The notes below the pieces were generated by a model. The model had not been told where the DNA came from and did not search any database. It saw only the letters and a program-made list of their open reading frames with translations. A DNA stretch of 64,000 nucleotides from Zhengella mangrovi (GTDB taxonomy: Bacteria > Pseudomonadota > Alphaproteobacteria > Rhizobiales > Rhizobiaceae): positions 576,083 through 640,082 of the forward strand of contig NZ_PDVP01000002.1 of the NCBI RefSeq assembly GCF_002727065.1. The letters run 5' to 3'. The position numbers and the translations under genes were made by a program. Shown piece after piece: positions 1 to 8,556 of the stretch (within the stretch, counting starts at the first letter, position 1; each line of letters starts with the position of its first letter).

Positions 1-2
1 CC

Positions 3-53
3 GCGCTCAACGCGCCGGTGGAGGAAACCAAATTCGGCGTGTTCCGGATGTGA
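3..53 (+). CDS. mccB: methylcrotonyl-CoA carboxylase beta subunit, C-terminal end (partial)
   Basis: Only the last 16 codons are inside the window, reading in frame to a TGA at 51-53. The tail ends with residues KFGVFRM after ALNAPVEET. From memory this matches the conserved C-terminus of the carboxyltransferase (beta) subunit of 3-methylcrotonyl-CoA carboxylase, whose human homologue ends similarly in FGIFRM. The biotin-carrying alpha subunit follows at 1736 on the same strand, which supports the call. The beta subunit moves the carboxyl group from biotin to 3-methylcrotonyl-CoA in leucine degradation. The identification rests on a very short segment plus context. Confidence 0.65.
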   Translation, partial: ALNAPVEETKFGVFRM

Positions 54-60
54 GGGCGGC

Positions 61-672
61 ATGACCCACGGTCTCCTGATCCTGCTGGCCTGGATGGTCG
101 CCGCCGGTTCTCCGGGGCCGGCGACCCTGGCGATCTCCTCGACGGCGATGGCGCACGGGCGCCGGGCCGGGCTGCTCATCGCCGCGGGCATCGCGGCCGG
201 ATCGGCGACCTGGGGCCTTGCCTCGGCACTTGGCGTCGGGGCGGTGCTCATGACCAAGCCGTGGCTATTCGAGGTCGTGCGCTATCTTGGCGCCGGTTAC
301 CTGCTGTTCCTTGCAGCGAAGTCGCTGCGCAACGCCTTGCGGCCTTCTTCGATGGCAGCGGTCCCGGTTCGCCGGACCAAGCTGTTCGCCAAGGGCTACC
401 TGCTGCACCTGACCAACCCGAAGGCAGTGATCGCCTGGGGCTCGATCTATGCCATCGCCCTGCCGGCGGATGCCGGGCCGACCGCCCTGCTGCAGCAGTT
501 CGCCGTCCTGTTCGGCGGCACGCTGCTGGTTTTCTTCGGCTATGCGATGCTGTTTGCAACGCCCGCCATCGCCACGGGTTACCGGCGGCTGCGGCGCTGG
601 TTCGATGCCGCCTTCGGCCTGCTGTTCGGCGCCGCGAGCCTCAAGATCCTCACGGCGCGGCTGGGAGCCTGA
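61..672 (+). CDS. LysE/RhtB family amino-acid exporter
   Basis: A 203-residue hydrophobic protein with the LysE hallmark near the N-terminus (a GSPGPATLAI segment at about residues 16-25) and five to six predicted membrane helices, the usual size of the family. These proteins export amino acids or related small molecules across the inner membrane. The start lies 8 bases after the mccB stop, so the gene is probably cotranscribed with the leucine-degradation genes, and its substrate may be an amino acid or a pathway by-product. The substrate cannot be read from sequence. Confidence 0.88.
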   Translation: MTHGLLILLAWMVAAGSPGPATLAISSTAMAHGRRAGLLIAAGIAAGSATWGLASALGVGAVLMTKPWLFEVVRYLGAGYLLFLAAKSLRNALRPSSMAAVPVRRTKLFAKGYLLHLTNPKAVIAWGSIYAIALPADAGPTALLQQFAVLFGGTLLVFFGYAMLFATPAIATGYRRLRRWFDAAFGLLFGAASLKILTARLGA

Positions 673-883
673 TCCATGCCGATGCGCGCCCGACCAGGAA
701 CAAGGCTGCGTTCTGCCCCGAACGGACGGGCCGCTCCGGCGTTCGCGCATTCCTTGTCTCAACTCTGCCTCATTCCCGTTTCAGGAGAATCCACGATCGT
801 CCGGACGTGCGGTGTCCGGGCGGATCGGGGGTGCCGCGCCATGGTGGCCGGTACCGGTGAGTTTCCTTCATCGGGGTGGTTTC

Positions 884-1168
884 ATGAAAAGACGGGTAAC
901 ATTGGCGATCGCGGCCGGCATGGTGGCGGCATCAGCGCTTCCGGCTTTCGCCGAACAGGGCGAACAGCCGATCTCCTGGCATCGGGCGATGAAACTGGTG
1001 CGCCATTGCAAGGTGGAAACGGCCTTCCAGTCGCATCGGCGCGAGGTCTCCCTGGTCTTGCGCAACGGGCGCCGCTTGCGGACGATCGAGCCGCGCATGG
1101 ACGATATCATCCATGCCATCCAGTCCATGGAGCGTCGCTGCGGCTTCACGCCGATCGCCACGGAATAA
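884..1168 (+). CDS. small secreted protein of unknown function
   Basis: A 94-residue protein. Residues 1-22 form a clear signal peptide (two lysine/arginine-type residues, a hydrophobic core and an AFA cleavage site before EQGEQP). The mature part is short and basic with two cysteines (in RHCKVE and RRCGFT) that could form a disulfide in the periplasm. The start at 884 is chosen because the signal peptide begins there and a G-rich ribosome site precedes it. The 211 bases before it, after lysE, contain no gene I can support. I do not recognise a family. Confidence 0.65.
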   Translation: MKRRVTLAIAAGMVAASALPAFAEQGEQPISWHRAMKLVRHCKVETAFQSHRREVSLVLRNGRRLRTIEPRMDDIIHAIQSMERRCGFTPIATE

Positions 1169-1214
1169 CACTGGCGCGCGATGCTGTCCCCTCCCATGCG
1201 GCGGGGGCGGCATC

Positions 1215-1733
1215 ATGAATGCGGCATCGCGCATTTCCGTCGTCACCGCCGACATCACGACGCTCGACGTCGATGCCATCGTCAACGCGGCCAACCAGAC
1301 GCTGCTGGGCGGTGGCGGCGTCGATGGCGCCATTCACCGGGCCGCCGGGCCGGGCCTGCTGGAAGAATGCCGGACGCTCGATGGCTGCGAGACCGGCGAG
1401 GCGAAAATCACCGCAGGCTACCGGCTCGCGGCGCGCCATGTCATCCACACGGTCGGGCCGGTCTGGCATGGCGGCAATGCCGGCGAGGCAGACCTGCTGG
1501 CGGCCTGTTATCGCAACAGCCTGGCGCTTGCCCGCGACGCCGGGCTTGAGACCATTGCCTTTCCCGCCATTTCCACCGGCGTCTACGGCTATCCGAAAGC
1601 GGACGCCGCCCGCATCGCCACACGCACGGTCACCAGCTGGCTGGAGCGACATGCGCTGCCGCACCACGTGACCTTCTGCTGCTTCGACAATCAAAGCGCC
1701 GCACTGCATCGCGCGGCCCTGGAGGAGACCTGA
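1215..1733 (+). CDS. macrodomain protein, ADP-ribose / O-acetyl-ADP-ribose binding
   Basis: A 172-residue single-domain protein. It has the ADP-ribose pocket of MacroD-type macrodomains: the early segment [20 protein letters not shown] (about residues 18-37) and the later ISTGVYGYP loop. Members hydrolyse O-acetyl-ADP-ribose or remove ADP-ribose from acidic residues. The ATG at 1215 places the start just before the first beta strand; longer readings extend into non-conserved sequence. The stop is 2 bases before mccA, indicating translational coupling, so this gene sits inside the methylcrotonyl-CoA carboxylase operon. A link between deacylation and acyl-CoA catabolism is my inference. Confidence 0.93.
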   Translation: MNAASRISVVTADITTLDVDAIVNAANQTLLGGGGVDGAIHRAAGPGLLEECRTLDGCETGEAKITAGYRLAARHVIHTVGPVWHGGNAGEADLLAACYRNSLALARDAGLETIAFPAISTGVYGYPKADAARIATRTVTSWLERHALPHHVTFCCFDNQSAALHRAALEET

Positions 1734-1735
1734 CC

Positions 1736-3679
1736 ATGTTCGAGAAGATCCTCATCGCCAATCGCGGCGAGATCGCCTGCCGCATCATCCGCACCGCGCG
1801 GCGCATGGGCATCGCCACGGTGGCGGTTCATTCCGATGCCGACCGCAATGCGCTGCATGTGCGCATGGCCGACGAGGCGGTACCCATCGGCCCGGCCGCG
1901 GCGGCGGAAAGCTATCTGGTCGCCGAGCGGATCATCGAGGCGGCCCTGGCCACGGGTGCGCAGGCCATCCACCCGGGCTACGGTTTCCTGTCGGAAAACC
2001 CGGGCTTCGTGGAAAAGGTGGAAGCCGCCGGGCTCGTCTTCATCGGGCCCTCGGCTGCCTCCATACGCGCCATGGGCCTGAAGGACGCGGCCAAGCGGCT
2101 GATGGAGAAGGCCGGAGTGCCCGTCGTGCCGGGCTATCACGGCGACGCGCAGGAACTGGTCGTGCTGGCCACCAAGGCCAACGAGATCGGCTACCCGGTG
2201 CTCATCAAGGCGTCGGCCGGCGGCGGCGGCAAGGGCATGCGGAAGGTGGACCGCCCGGAGGATTTCAAGGACGCGCTCTCGGCCGCGAAACGGGAATCCA
2301 AGGCAGCTTTCGGCGATGACCGCGTGCTGGTGGAAAAATTCGTCGAGAAGCCGCGCCACATCGAGGTGCAGGTGTTCGGCGACAGCCATGGCAACGTGGT
2401 GCACCTCTACGAGCGCGACTGTTCGCTGCAACGGCGCCACCAGAAGGTGATCGAGGAAGCGCCCGCCCCCGGCATGACCGCGGAGATGCGCGCGGCGATG
2501 ACCGACGCGGCCGTGAAGGCGGCCAAGGCCATCGACTACCGCGGCGCCGGGACCATCGAGTTCATCGTCGACGGATCGCAGGGCCTGCGGCCGGACGGCT
2601 TCTGGTTCATGGAGATGAACACCCGGTTGCAGGTGGAGCACCCGGTCACCGAATGCATCACCGGCATCGACCTGGTGGAATGGCAGTTGCGGGTGGCAGC
2701 GGGCGAACCGCTGCCGCGGCGCCAGGACGACATCCAGGCCTGCGGGCACGCCTTCGAAGCCCGCGTCTATGCCGAGGACCCGGCAAAAGGATTCCTGCCG
2801 GCCATCGGCACGCTGCACCACCTCTCCTTCCCCGCCTCGGCCGGAACCGGCGCGCTGGTGCGCGTCGACAGCGGCGTGGAGGAAGGCGATGCAATCAGCC
2901 CGTTCTACGATCCCATGATCGCCAAGCTGGTCGTGCAGGGAGCGGACCGGGCCTCCGCGCTGGCCGGACTCGCCGACGCGCTGGAAGCCACCCGCGTGGC
3001 CGGTTCGACGGCCAATACCGGCTTTCTCGCCGCGCTTGCCAGGCATTCCGGTTTCGCTGCCGGCGATGTCGATACGGGCCTGATCGACCGCGATCAGGCG
3101 GTGCTGGTGGCCGCGCCGCAGCCCGACGCGCGCATGGTGGCCGAAGCGGCGCTGGCCGCCTCCGGCCTCACGCCGGCGAGCGGCAGCGATCCGTGGGATT
3201 CGCTGGCCGGCTTCAGCCATTTCCATCCGCTGGCCATTTCGGTGGAACTGAAACGCGGCGACGAGACCATCGCGGCGCGCATCCTGCCTTCCGGCACGCG
3301 GGCCGCCAGGGTCTCGGTCGGGTCGCATCCGGCCGTCACGCTTGCGCTCGGAGACACCTCGGCGGTGCAGTGGCCGGGCCATGTCACCGTGTTTTCCGCC
3401 GGTCACGCCCTCGATTTCGTGCTGCGCGATCCGTTCGGCGATGCCGACGACGCCGGCGGGGCCGACAAGCTGACCGCGCCGATGCCCGGCCTCGTCAAGG
3501 TCGTCAACGTGGAAGCCGGCGCGACCGTGACAAAGGGCCAGCCGCTGCTGGTACTGGAAGCGATGAAGATGGAGCACACCATTGCCGCGCCGCATGACGG
3601 CGTGATCGCCGAGGTGGCCGCGCAAGGCGCGCAGGTGACCGACGGAACGGTGCTGGTGCGGTTCAACGAAGCGGATTGA
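1736..3679 (+). CDS. mccA: methylcrotonyl-CoA carboxylase alpha subunit (biotin carboxylase and biotin carrier)
   Basis: A 647-residue acyl-CoA carboxylase alpha chain. In order: biotin carboxylase N-domain (KILIANRGEIACRII at residues 4-18), ATP-grasp domain with glycine-rich loop (KASAGGGGKGMR), biotin carboxylase C-domain (FEARVYAEDP), a linker domain, and a C-terminal biotinyl domain with EAMKMEH (biotinylated lysine near residue 611). It carboxylates biotin with ATP and bicarbonate. Propionyl-CoA carboxylase alpha has the same layout. The methylcrotonyl assignment rests on overall similarity from memory and on the mccB tail upstream. This subunit works with MccB in leucine degradation. 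Confidence 0.85.
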   Translation: MFEKILIANRGEIACRIIRTARRMGIATVAVHSDADRNALHVRMADEAVPIGPAAAAESYLVAERIIEAALATGAQAIHPGYGFLSENPGFVEKVEAAGLVFIGPSAASIRAMGLKDAAKRLMEKAGVPVVPGYHGDAQELVVLATKANEIGYPVLIKASAGGGGKGMRKVDRPEDFKDALSAAKRESKAAFGDDRVLVEKFVEKPRHIEVQVFGDSHGNVVHLYERDCSLQRRHQKVIEEAPAPGMTAEMRAAMTDAAVKAAKAIDYRGAGTIEFIVDGSQGLRPDGFWFMEMNTRLQVEHPVTECITGIDLVEWQLRVAAGEPLPRRQDDIQACGHAFEARVYAEDPAKGFLPAIGTLHHLSFPASAGTGALVRVDSGVEEGDAISPFYDPMIAKLVVQGADRASALAGLADALEATRVAGSTANTGFLAALARHSGFAAGDVDTGLIDRDQAVLVAAPQPDARMVAEAALAASGLTPASGSDPWDSLAGFSHFHPLAISVELKRGDETIAARILPSGTRAARVSVGSHPAVTLALGDTSAVQWPGHVTVFSAGHALDFVLRDPFGDADDAGGADKLTAPMPGLVKVVNVEAGATVTKGQPLLVLEAMKMEHTIAAPHDGVIAEVAAQGAQVTDGTVLVRFNEAD

Positions 3680-3715
3680 CCCGGGCGGGACGGTGATGGC
3701 CGGGTGAAAAGAAAA

Positions 3716-3752
3716 GAGCCGCGCCGGCCTTGTCCCCTGCCGGTCGCGGCTC
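3716..3752 (-). terminator. hairpin terminator between mccA and the Sel1-like gene
   Basis: GAGCCGCG-CCGGC pairs with GCCGG-T-CGCGGCTC around a short loop, with one bulged base. On the minus strand the stem is followed by a T-rich run (complement of the A-rich bases 3704-3715), as in an intrinsic terminator for the convergent minus-strand gene. The plus side has a weaker T-rich tail and could also stop mccA transcription. Confidence 0.6.
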
Positions 3753-3879
3753 ACTCTTTCTGACGGTCGCGTCCCCCTGTGCGTCCCCACGTCGGAATCT
3801 ACGTCCGTCCTGCCGGTTCATGGCCGGTTCCTATCCCAGAAGGAACCGCTTCTTGTTGTTCTTGTGCCATTCCGGCCGG

Positions 3880-3896
3880 GCCTGCCTTTGGCAGGC
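3880..3896. other. small hairpin in the mccA/Sel1 intergenic region
   Basis: GCCTGCC-TTT-GGCAGGC is a perfect 7-bp stem with a 3-base loop. A second perfect 8-bp stem lies at 3825-3848 (CGGTTCCT / AGGAACCG). Both are between the Sel1-like gene stop (3943) and the terminator at 3716. They may form the structured 3' end of the minus-strand transcript; neither has a run of T on its own. I see no gene in 3753-3942. Confidence 0.35.
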
Positions 3897-3942
3897 GTAC
3901 CCCGTTCTTGAGGTGCGGGGCTTGGTTTTCCGTGTCTGTCGA

Positions 3943-4209
3943 CTAGTGCATCGTCATCCATTCGCGGGCTTCGCGCAGGGCGCGGGCGAGTTCCGGCTTG
4001 GACATCTGCGATGCCATCTCGGAGCGCAGGGCCGCGGCGCGGGCCGAGCCCTTGATCGCTGCAATGTTGAACCACTTGTGCGCGGCGACCAGGTCCAGGT
4101 CACAATCACGGCCGGTGGCGTACATCATGCCCATCTCGAACAGGATGTCGGCCTGGGTGGTCGCGTCCATCGCGCCGGCGCCGGCTTCATGCATGTCAAA
4201 ACGTGCCAT
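3943..4209 (-). CDS. small Sel1-repeat-like protein
   Basis: An 88-residue protein with one Sel1/TPR-like repeat: a segment resembling LFEMGMMYATGRDCDLDLVAAHKW is followed by a second helix pair. Sel1 repeats are helical protein-interaction modules. The length fits the short stand-alone Sel1 proteins I recall from Rhizobiales. A G-rich ribosome site (GGGG) precedes the ATG at 4209. The biological role is unknown. It converges on mccA. Confidence 0.8.
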   Translation of the reverse strand: MARFDMHEAGAGAMDATTQADILFEMGMMYATGRDCDLDLVAAHKWFNIAAIKGSARAAALRSEMASQMSKPELARALREAREWMTMH

Positions 4210-4620
4210 TTCGAAATCCCCTGTATCCCTTGCTGCGGCCCGTTGCCTTGCCTCGTTCGTTGGCCGCGCTTCATGGTCCCGAGGATGCCGTAGAGCCTTG
4301 AATCCGCCGTAAAAACTTGTGCTTAATTTGAAACAAACAAAGTGAAAACAAGGGGTAAACCTCAGTTTTCATTAAGCATCGGAGTCCGGCCGGTTCCGGG
4401 ATTCCGGCGAAAATTCCGCTAAAATGCCGCCGATGGACGTCAAGGATCTGTTGACCACGCCAACAGCAGGGACCGAAAAAGATCGTTCCGGAAATGCTGA
4501 AACCGGCGGGTTGCCACCGGTGAGCGGCGCGGCGCGACTGCCCCGGAAAACCCTGCGCTGGCCGCTCCAGGCCGCCGGACACGGCTGACGCAGGTTTCCG
4601 CGGGGTCATGCGGGGGCCAA
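4210..4620. other. intergenic region without a supported gene
   Basis: About 410 bases with no convincing gene. The part at 4311-4380 is AT-rich compared with the surroundings and is bounded by the inverted repeat TGCTTAAT (4320-4327) and ATTAAGCA (4371-4378); it probably holds the promoter of the minus-strand Sel1-like gene. The GC-rich stretch 4381-4620 contains several short complementary segments, but I could not match it to a known riboswitch or small RNA. Confidence 0.4.
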
Positions 4621-4653
4621 TTGCTTTTACGTTTACGTTAGAGTAATTATAAC
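4621..4653 (+). promoter_or_regulatory. promoter with LiuR/MerR-like operator upstream of the DUF2147 gene
   Basis: A candidate -35 (TTGCTT, 4621-4626) and -10 (TATAAC, 4648-4653) are separated by 21 bases. This long spacer, typical of MerR-type promoters, contains a dyad with ends TTAC (4627-4630) and GTAA (4643-4646). Its core ACGTTTACGTTAG is identical to a site upstream of ETF-QO at 12160-12183. From memory this resembles operators of LiuR-type MerR regulators of branched-chain amino acid catabolism. The regulator is not in this window, so the name is inference; the shared core is directly visible. Confidence 0.55.
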
Positions 4654-4689
4654 GCCACGCCAAACAAGGCGATCATCGGGAGGACTGAC

Positions 4690-5028
4690 ATGATCCGCTT
4701 GCTTTCACTTGCTGCTGCCACATTCGCCCTGACCGCCGTTGCCGCGGCGGCCGAACCGATCGAGGGCAACTGGAAAACCCAGAGCGGCGAGACCGCATCC
4801 ATCGCGTCCTGCGGCGGCGCCTATTGCATCACGCTGAAGACGGGCGACTACAAGGGCAAGCGTATCGGGCAGCTCTCCGGCTCCGGTGGCAGCTATTCCG
4901 GCACCATCACGGACCCGGCCGACGACAAGACCTACTCGGGATCCGCGAAGGTCACGGGTGCATCGATGAAGCTGAAAGGCTGCGCGCTGAAGATCTTCTG
5001 CAAGACGCAGACCTGGACGAAGCGCTGA
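4690..5028 (+). CDS. DUF2147 family secreted protein
   Basis: A 112-residue protein with an N-terminal signal peptide (cleavage after about residue 20, AAAAAEP) followed by a compact beta-rich domain starting IEGNWKTQSGE. This resembles the DUF2147 fold: glycine-rich strands, DYKGKRIG, two paired cysteines in SCGGAYC and two more near the C-terminus (GCALKIFCK). It probably acts in the periplasm; the function of the family is not known to me. A good ribosome site (GGGAGGA) lies just before the ATG. It has its own promoter carrying the putative LiuR-like site. Confidence 0.8.
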   Translation: MIRLLSLAAATFALTAVAAAAEPIEGNWKTQSGETASIASCGGAYCITLKTGDYKGKRIGQLSGSGGSYSGTITDPADDKTYSGSAKVTGASMKLKGCALKIFCKTQTWTKR

Positions 5029-5062
5029 CGGCACCAGCGCGCGGCGGGGCGTCCGCGCCCCG

Positions 5063-5776
5063 TCACCTCGCCTTCTGGGTGAACAACAGCTTCCAGGCCT
5101 CGCGGTCCTTGGTCATCTCGTTGATCGAAAGCCGCTTCTCCTCGCCTGCCCTGATGCCTCTTTCCACGGCAGGGCGCGCCATCATGGTCTCGAACCAGCG
5201 CTTCACATTGGGAAAATCGTTGAGGTCCTGGCCCTGGCGCTTGTGCGGCTTGACCCAGCCGATGCAGGCCATGTCGGCAATGGAATAGTCGCCGGCCAGG
5301 AAATCTCGGTCGGCAAGACGCCGGTTCATGACGCCGTAGAGCCGATTGACCTCGTTGGTGTAGCGCTCGATGGCATAGGGCACCTCTTCCGGCGCATAGC
5401 CGCGGAAGTGATGCGCCTGGCCGCACATCGGCCCGAGGCCGCCGACCTGCCAGAACAGCCATTGCTCCACCTCGACGCGCTGGCGCTCGTCGGCCGGGTA
5501 GAACCGGCCGAACTTGCGGCCGAGATATTGCAGGATGGCGCCGCTTTCGAAGACGGAGATCGGTCCGCCGCCCGGGCCCTCGGGGTCGATGATGGCCGGC
5601 ATGCGGTTGTTGGGCGAGATGGCCAGGAATTCCGGCTCGAACTGCTCGCCCCGGAGGATGTCGACGAAGTGCAGGTCATAGGGGATGCCCAGTTCCTCGA
5701 GCATGATGGTGACCTTCCAACCGTTCGGCGTGGGCCAGTAGTAAAGCGCGACGGGTTCGGTCTGGGTGACGGTCAT
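5063..5776 (-). CDS. glutathione S-transferase family protein (YfcG/YghU-like)
   Basis: A 237-residue protein with an N-terminal thioredoxin-fold domain (LYYWPTPNGWKVTIMLEEL; cis-Pro segment RMPAIIDP; FESGAILQYL) and an all-helical C-terminal domain (SIADMACIGW). This is the layout of the bacterial Nu-class proteins, where YfcG and YghU act as glutathione-dependent disulfide-bond reductases. The ATG at 5776 is chosen because a strong GGAGGAG site precedes it; the longer frame adds only 13 unconserved residues. It is monocistronic, converging on the DUF2147 gene. Confidence 0.9.
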   Translation of the reverse strand: MTVTQTEPVALYYWPTPNGWKVTIMLEELGIPYDLHFVDILRGEQFEPEFLAISPNNRMPAIIDPEGPGGGPISVFESGAILQYLGRKFGRFYPADERQRVEVEQWLFWQVGGLGPMCGQAHHFRGYAPEEVPYAIERYTNEVNRLYGVMNRRLADRDFLAGDYSIADMACIGWVKPHKRQGQDLNDFPNVKRWFETMMARPAVERGIRAGEEKRLSINEMTKDREAWKLLFTQKAR

Positions 5777-5952
5777 AAAAAGGCTCCTCCGGCGTTTCGG
5801 GCACAAAAAGACCACAGAGGCGTGGTGTTCTCAAGACGAGGGTTCGCAGCCCTCGCGTCAACCATTTTGAACCGCGCATGAACAACCCTCTCAGCGGCAA
5901 TTCAGGGCGCGGCATGCAGAATGGCGCCATTGTATTGCGTAGGACGTCTGAC

Positions 5953-6108
5953 ATGCTTGCCCGCCGAGTTACCCTTCTTTGCCTGCTTGCCGCCATTCTC
6001 GGCATCGGCCTCTCCACCCTCGTCGCCGAAACGGCCCGCCACGACCGCTCCTGGAGCGCGGCAGCGACGCCATCCTGCGTGTTTTCGCGCTCGGGTTTCT
6101 GTCATTGA
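5953..6108 (+). CDS. possible small membrane or secreted peptide
   Basis: An open frame of 51 codons from the ATG at 5953. It has one hydrophobic segment (LLCLLAAILGIGLSTLV) after two arginines, like a signal peptide or single membrane anchor, followed by a short tail with two cysteines. It lies in the otherwise empty 400-base gap between the GST gene and the GYF/DUF805 gene. No clear ribosome site is seen and I recognise no family, so it may be non-coding. Confidence 0.3.
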   Translation: MLARRVTLLCLLAAILGIGLSTLVAETARHDRSWSAAATPSCVFSRSGFCH

Positions 6109-6180
6109 CGCAACCACTTGCGGCCTGGCTGCCTGTTCTGCCACACTGACTTTCACTTAAGGTCAGGAGGGTGAACTGGC

Positions 6181-6882
6181 ATGAGCGAAGCACAGTGGTA
6201 TTACGCCGAGGGACAGGAACGGCGCGGCCCCGTGGGCGAGAACGAAGTCCGGTCGATGGCCGAAAGCGGGCTCATCCGGCCCGATACGCTGGTCTGGACC
6301 GCGGGCATGGAAAACTGGCAGAAGGCCTCCGCCACGCTGCCGGCGGGCATCCGCCCCGCCCACTGGGGCGGCGAGGCCCCGCCCCCGGTGAGCCGCCCCG
6401 CGCGGCGGGAACAGCCGGAGGGCGCCAGCGCCGCGGACACCGGCGCCGGCGGCCCCTGGCAGGACACGCGCCAGGCCGGCGCCGAAAGCGCGGCGCGGGA
6501 CCCCGGCGCACCCGACCCGGACACGTTCATGGGGGCGGTCAAGACCTGCTTCGCGAAATACGCCACCTTCAGCGGGCGGGCCCGGCGGCCCGAATTCTGG
6601 TGGTTCGCCCTCTTCACCTTCATCGGTTCGATGATCACGGGTTTCATCGATGTCTCGATCTTCGGCACGCAGTCCGAATCGGGCATCCTGAGCCCGATCT
6701 TCAGCCTTGCGATGCTCATTCCCTCGCTGGCCGTGGGCGTGCGCCGGCTGCATGACACGGACCGGGCCGGCTGGTGGTACTTACTGATCCTCGTGCCGCT
6801 GATCGGCTTCATCGTGCTGCTGGTCTTCTTCGTCTCGCGCGGCACCGAGGGCCCGAACCAGTACGGGCCGGAACCGCGTTGA
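6181..6882 (+). CDS. GYF-domain / DUF805 membrane protein
   Basis: A 233-residue fusion. Residues 1-60 form a GYF_2-type domain (WYYAEGQERRGPVGENEVRS ... LVWTAGMENWQKAS). A proline/alanine-rich linker follows (about 61-115). The rest is a DUF805 domain with the typical opening FSGRARRPEFWW and the arginine-rich LAVGVRRLHDTDRAGWW, carrying about four membrane helices. GYF_2 modules are thought to bind peptides on the cytoplasmic side. The ribosome site AGGAGGG precedes the ATG. The role of such fusions is unknown. Confidence 0.9.
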   Translation: MSEAQWYYAEGQERRGPVGENEVRSMAESGLIRPDTLVWTAGMENWQKASATLPAGIRPAHWGGEAPPPVSRPARREQPEGASAADTGAGGPWQDTRQAGAESAARDPGAPDPDTFMGAVKTCFAKYATFSGRARRPEFWWFALFTFIGSMITGFIDVSIFGTQSESGILSPIFSLAMLIPSLAVGVRRLHDTDRAGWWYLLILVPLIGFIVLLVFFVSRGTEGPNQYGPEPR

Positions 6883-6964
6883 CGACAGCAGCGCCTGGCG
6901 CAGGACGGCGCGGATTTCCGCGCCGTGCCTCTTCCCTTGTCATATTGGCCGATTAAACTGAGCC

Positions 6965-8467
6965 ATGGAAAAACGAATCTACCCTTCCCCGATCGCGGAC
7001 GTCGCCATGCCGGAACGCATGGAGCGGCGCGATTTCACCGATCCCGCCGCCGCCGTCGAGGCGCTGGCGGAGATCTACACGCGCAACACCGATTTTCTCC
7101 GAGACGCCTTCGAAACGGTGGCGACGACCGGACGCAACGACCGCCGCTGGCGGGCCTGCTACCCGGACCTGCGGGTCACGACCTCATCCTACGCGCAGGT
7201 CGATTCGCGCCTTGCCTATGGCCACATGGCCATGCCGGGCGACTATTCGACCACGATTACAAGGCCCGACCTGTTCCACGACTACCTGGAGGATCAGCTC
7301 GGCCTGATCATGAAAAACCACGGCGTGGCGGTTAGCGTGGGCGAATCGAACACGCCGATCCCGCTGCATTTCGCCTTTGCCGAAGGCGCCCACGTGGAAG
7401 CGAACGTGGCCGACCGCGTGTCGCGGCCGCTGCGCGACCTGTTCGACGTGCCGGACCTGAACGCGACGGACGACCACATCGTCAACGGCACCTACGAGCC
7501 CGGGGACGGCGACCCCATGCCTCTGGCGCCCTTCACGGCCCAGCGCATCGACTATTCGCTGCACCGGCTGGCGCATTACACCGCCACCAGCCCGAGTCAT
7601 TTCCAGAACTTCGTGCTGTTCACCAACTACCAGTTCTACATCGACGAATTCGCCATGTTCGCGCGCCAGCTGATGGCACAGGGCGGTGGCGGCTACGATG
7701 CCTTCGTCGAGCCCGGCAACGCCGTGACCCTGGCCGGCGAGCGCGAACCGTCCTCCGGCGCCGCCCTGGCGCGCATGCCGCAGATGCCGGCCTACCACCT
7801 GAAAAAGGGCGACCACAGCGGCATCACCATGGTCAACATCGGCGTCGGCCCTTCCAACGCCAAGACCATCACCGACCATATCGCCGTGCTGCGGCCGCAT
7901 GCCTGGCTCATGCTCGGCCATTGCGCGGGGCTGCGCAACAGCCAGGCGCTCGGCGACTACGTGCTGGCCCATGCCTACGTGCGCGAGGACCACGTGCTGG
8001 ACGATGACCTGCCGGTCTGGGTGCCGATCCCGGCGCTGGCGGAGGTGCAGGTGGCACTGCAGGAAGCCGTCGCCGAGGTGACCGGGCTTTCGGGCTACGA
8101 GCTCAAGAAGATCATGCGGACCGGCACGGTCGCCACCATCGACAACCGAAACTGGGAACTGCGCGAACAGCGCGGCCCCGTGCAGCGCCTCTCGGTCAGC
8201 CGCGCCATCGCGCTGGACATGGAATCGGCGACGATCGCGGCCAACGGGTTCCGCTTCCGGGTGCCCTATGGCACGCTGCTGTGCATCTCCGACAAGCCGT
8301 TGCACGGCGAGTTGAAGCTGCCCGGCATGGCGACTGATTTCTACAAGCGCCAGGTGGCCCAGCATCTCGACATCGGCATCCGGGCCATGGAAAAGCTGGC
8401 GGCCATGCCGCCGGAACGGCTGCATTCGCGCAAGCTGAGAAGCTTCACGGAGACGGCGTTCCAGTAA
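6965..8467 (+). CDS. amn: AMP nucleosidase
   Basis: A 500-residue protein matching the bacterial AMP nucleosidase (about 480-500 residues). It has an N-terminal regulatory domain (about residues 1-180) and a C-terminal nucleoside-phosphorylase-like domain containing NIGVGPSNAKTITDH, HCAGLRNSQ, ALDMESATIAANG and CISDKPLHGE. The enzyme cleaves AMP to adenine and ribose 5-phosphate in the cytosol and helps control the adenylate pool. It stands alone, with 82 bases between it and the upstream gene. Confidence 0.95.
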   Translation: MEKRIYPSPIADVAMPERMERRDFTDPAAAVEALAEIYTRNTDFLRDAFETVATTGRNDRRWRACYPDLRVTTSSYAQVDSRLAYGHMAMPGDYSTTITRPDLFHDYLEDQLGLIMKNHGVAVSVGESNTPIPLHFAFAEGAHVEANVADRVSRPLRDLFDVPDLNATDDHIVNGTYEPGDGDPMPLAPFTAQRIDYSLHRLAHYTATSPSHFQNFVLFTNYQFYIDEFAMFARQLMAQGGGGYDAFVEPGNAVTLAGEREPSSGAALARMPQMPAYHLKKGDHSGITMVNIGVGPSNAKTITDHIAVLRPHAWLMLGHCAGLRNSQALGDYVLAHAYVREDHVLDDDLPVWVPIPALAEVQVALQEAVAEVTGLSGYELKKIMRTGTVATIDNRNWELREQRGPVQRLSVSRAIALDMESATIAANGFRFRVPYGTLLCISDKPLHGELKLPGMATDFYKRQVAQHLDIGIRAMEKLAAMPPERLHSRKLRSFTETAFQ

Positions 8468-8556
8468 GGGTCCTGCGGGTCAGCCGGGCTTGCATGGCGG
8501 TGGATGCCAAGCCCGGTTCCGGTCTGGACCCATGACAAGCGGGTCCGGGGCGCGCG

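Noticed and set aside
4390..4620. Cobalamin or other known riboswitch upstream of the DUF2147 gene
   Set aside because: Conserved boxes and the expected pairing could not be found; only scattered short complementary GC stretches.
4271..4663. 130-codon minus-strand frame in the intergenic region
   Set aside because: Crosses the AT-rich promoter region, has no family features and no ribosome site.
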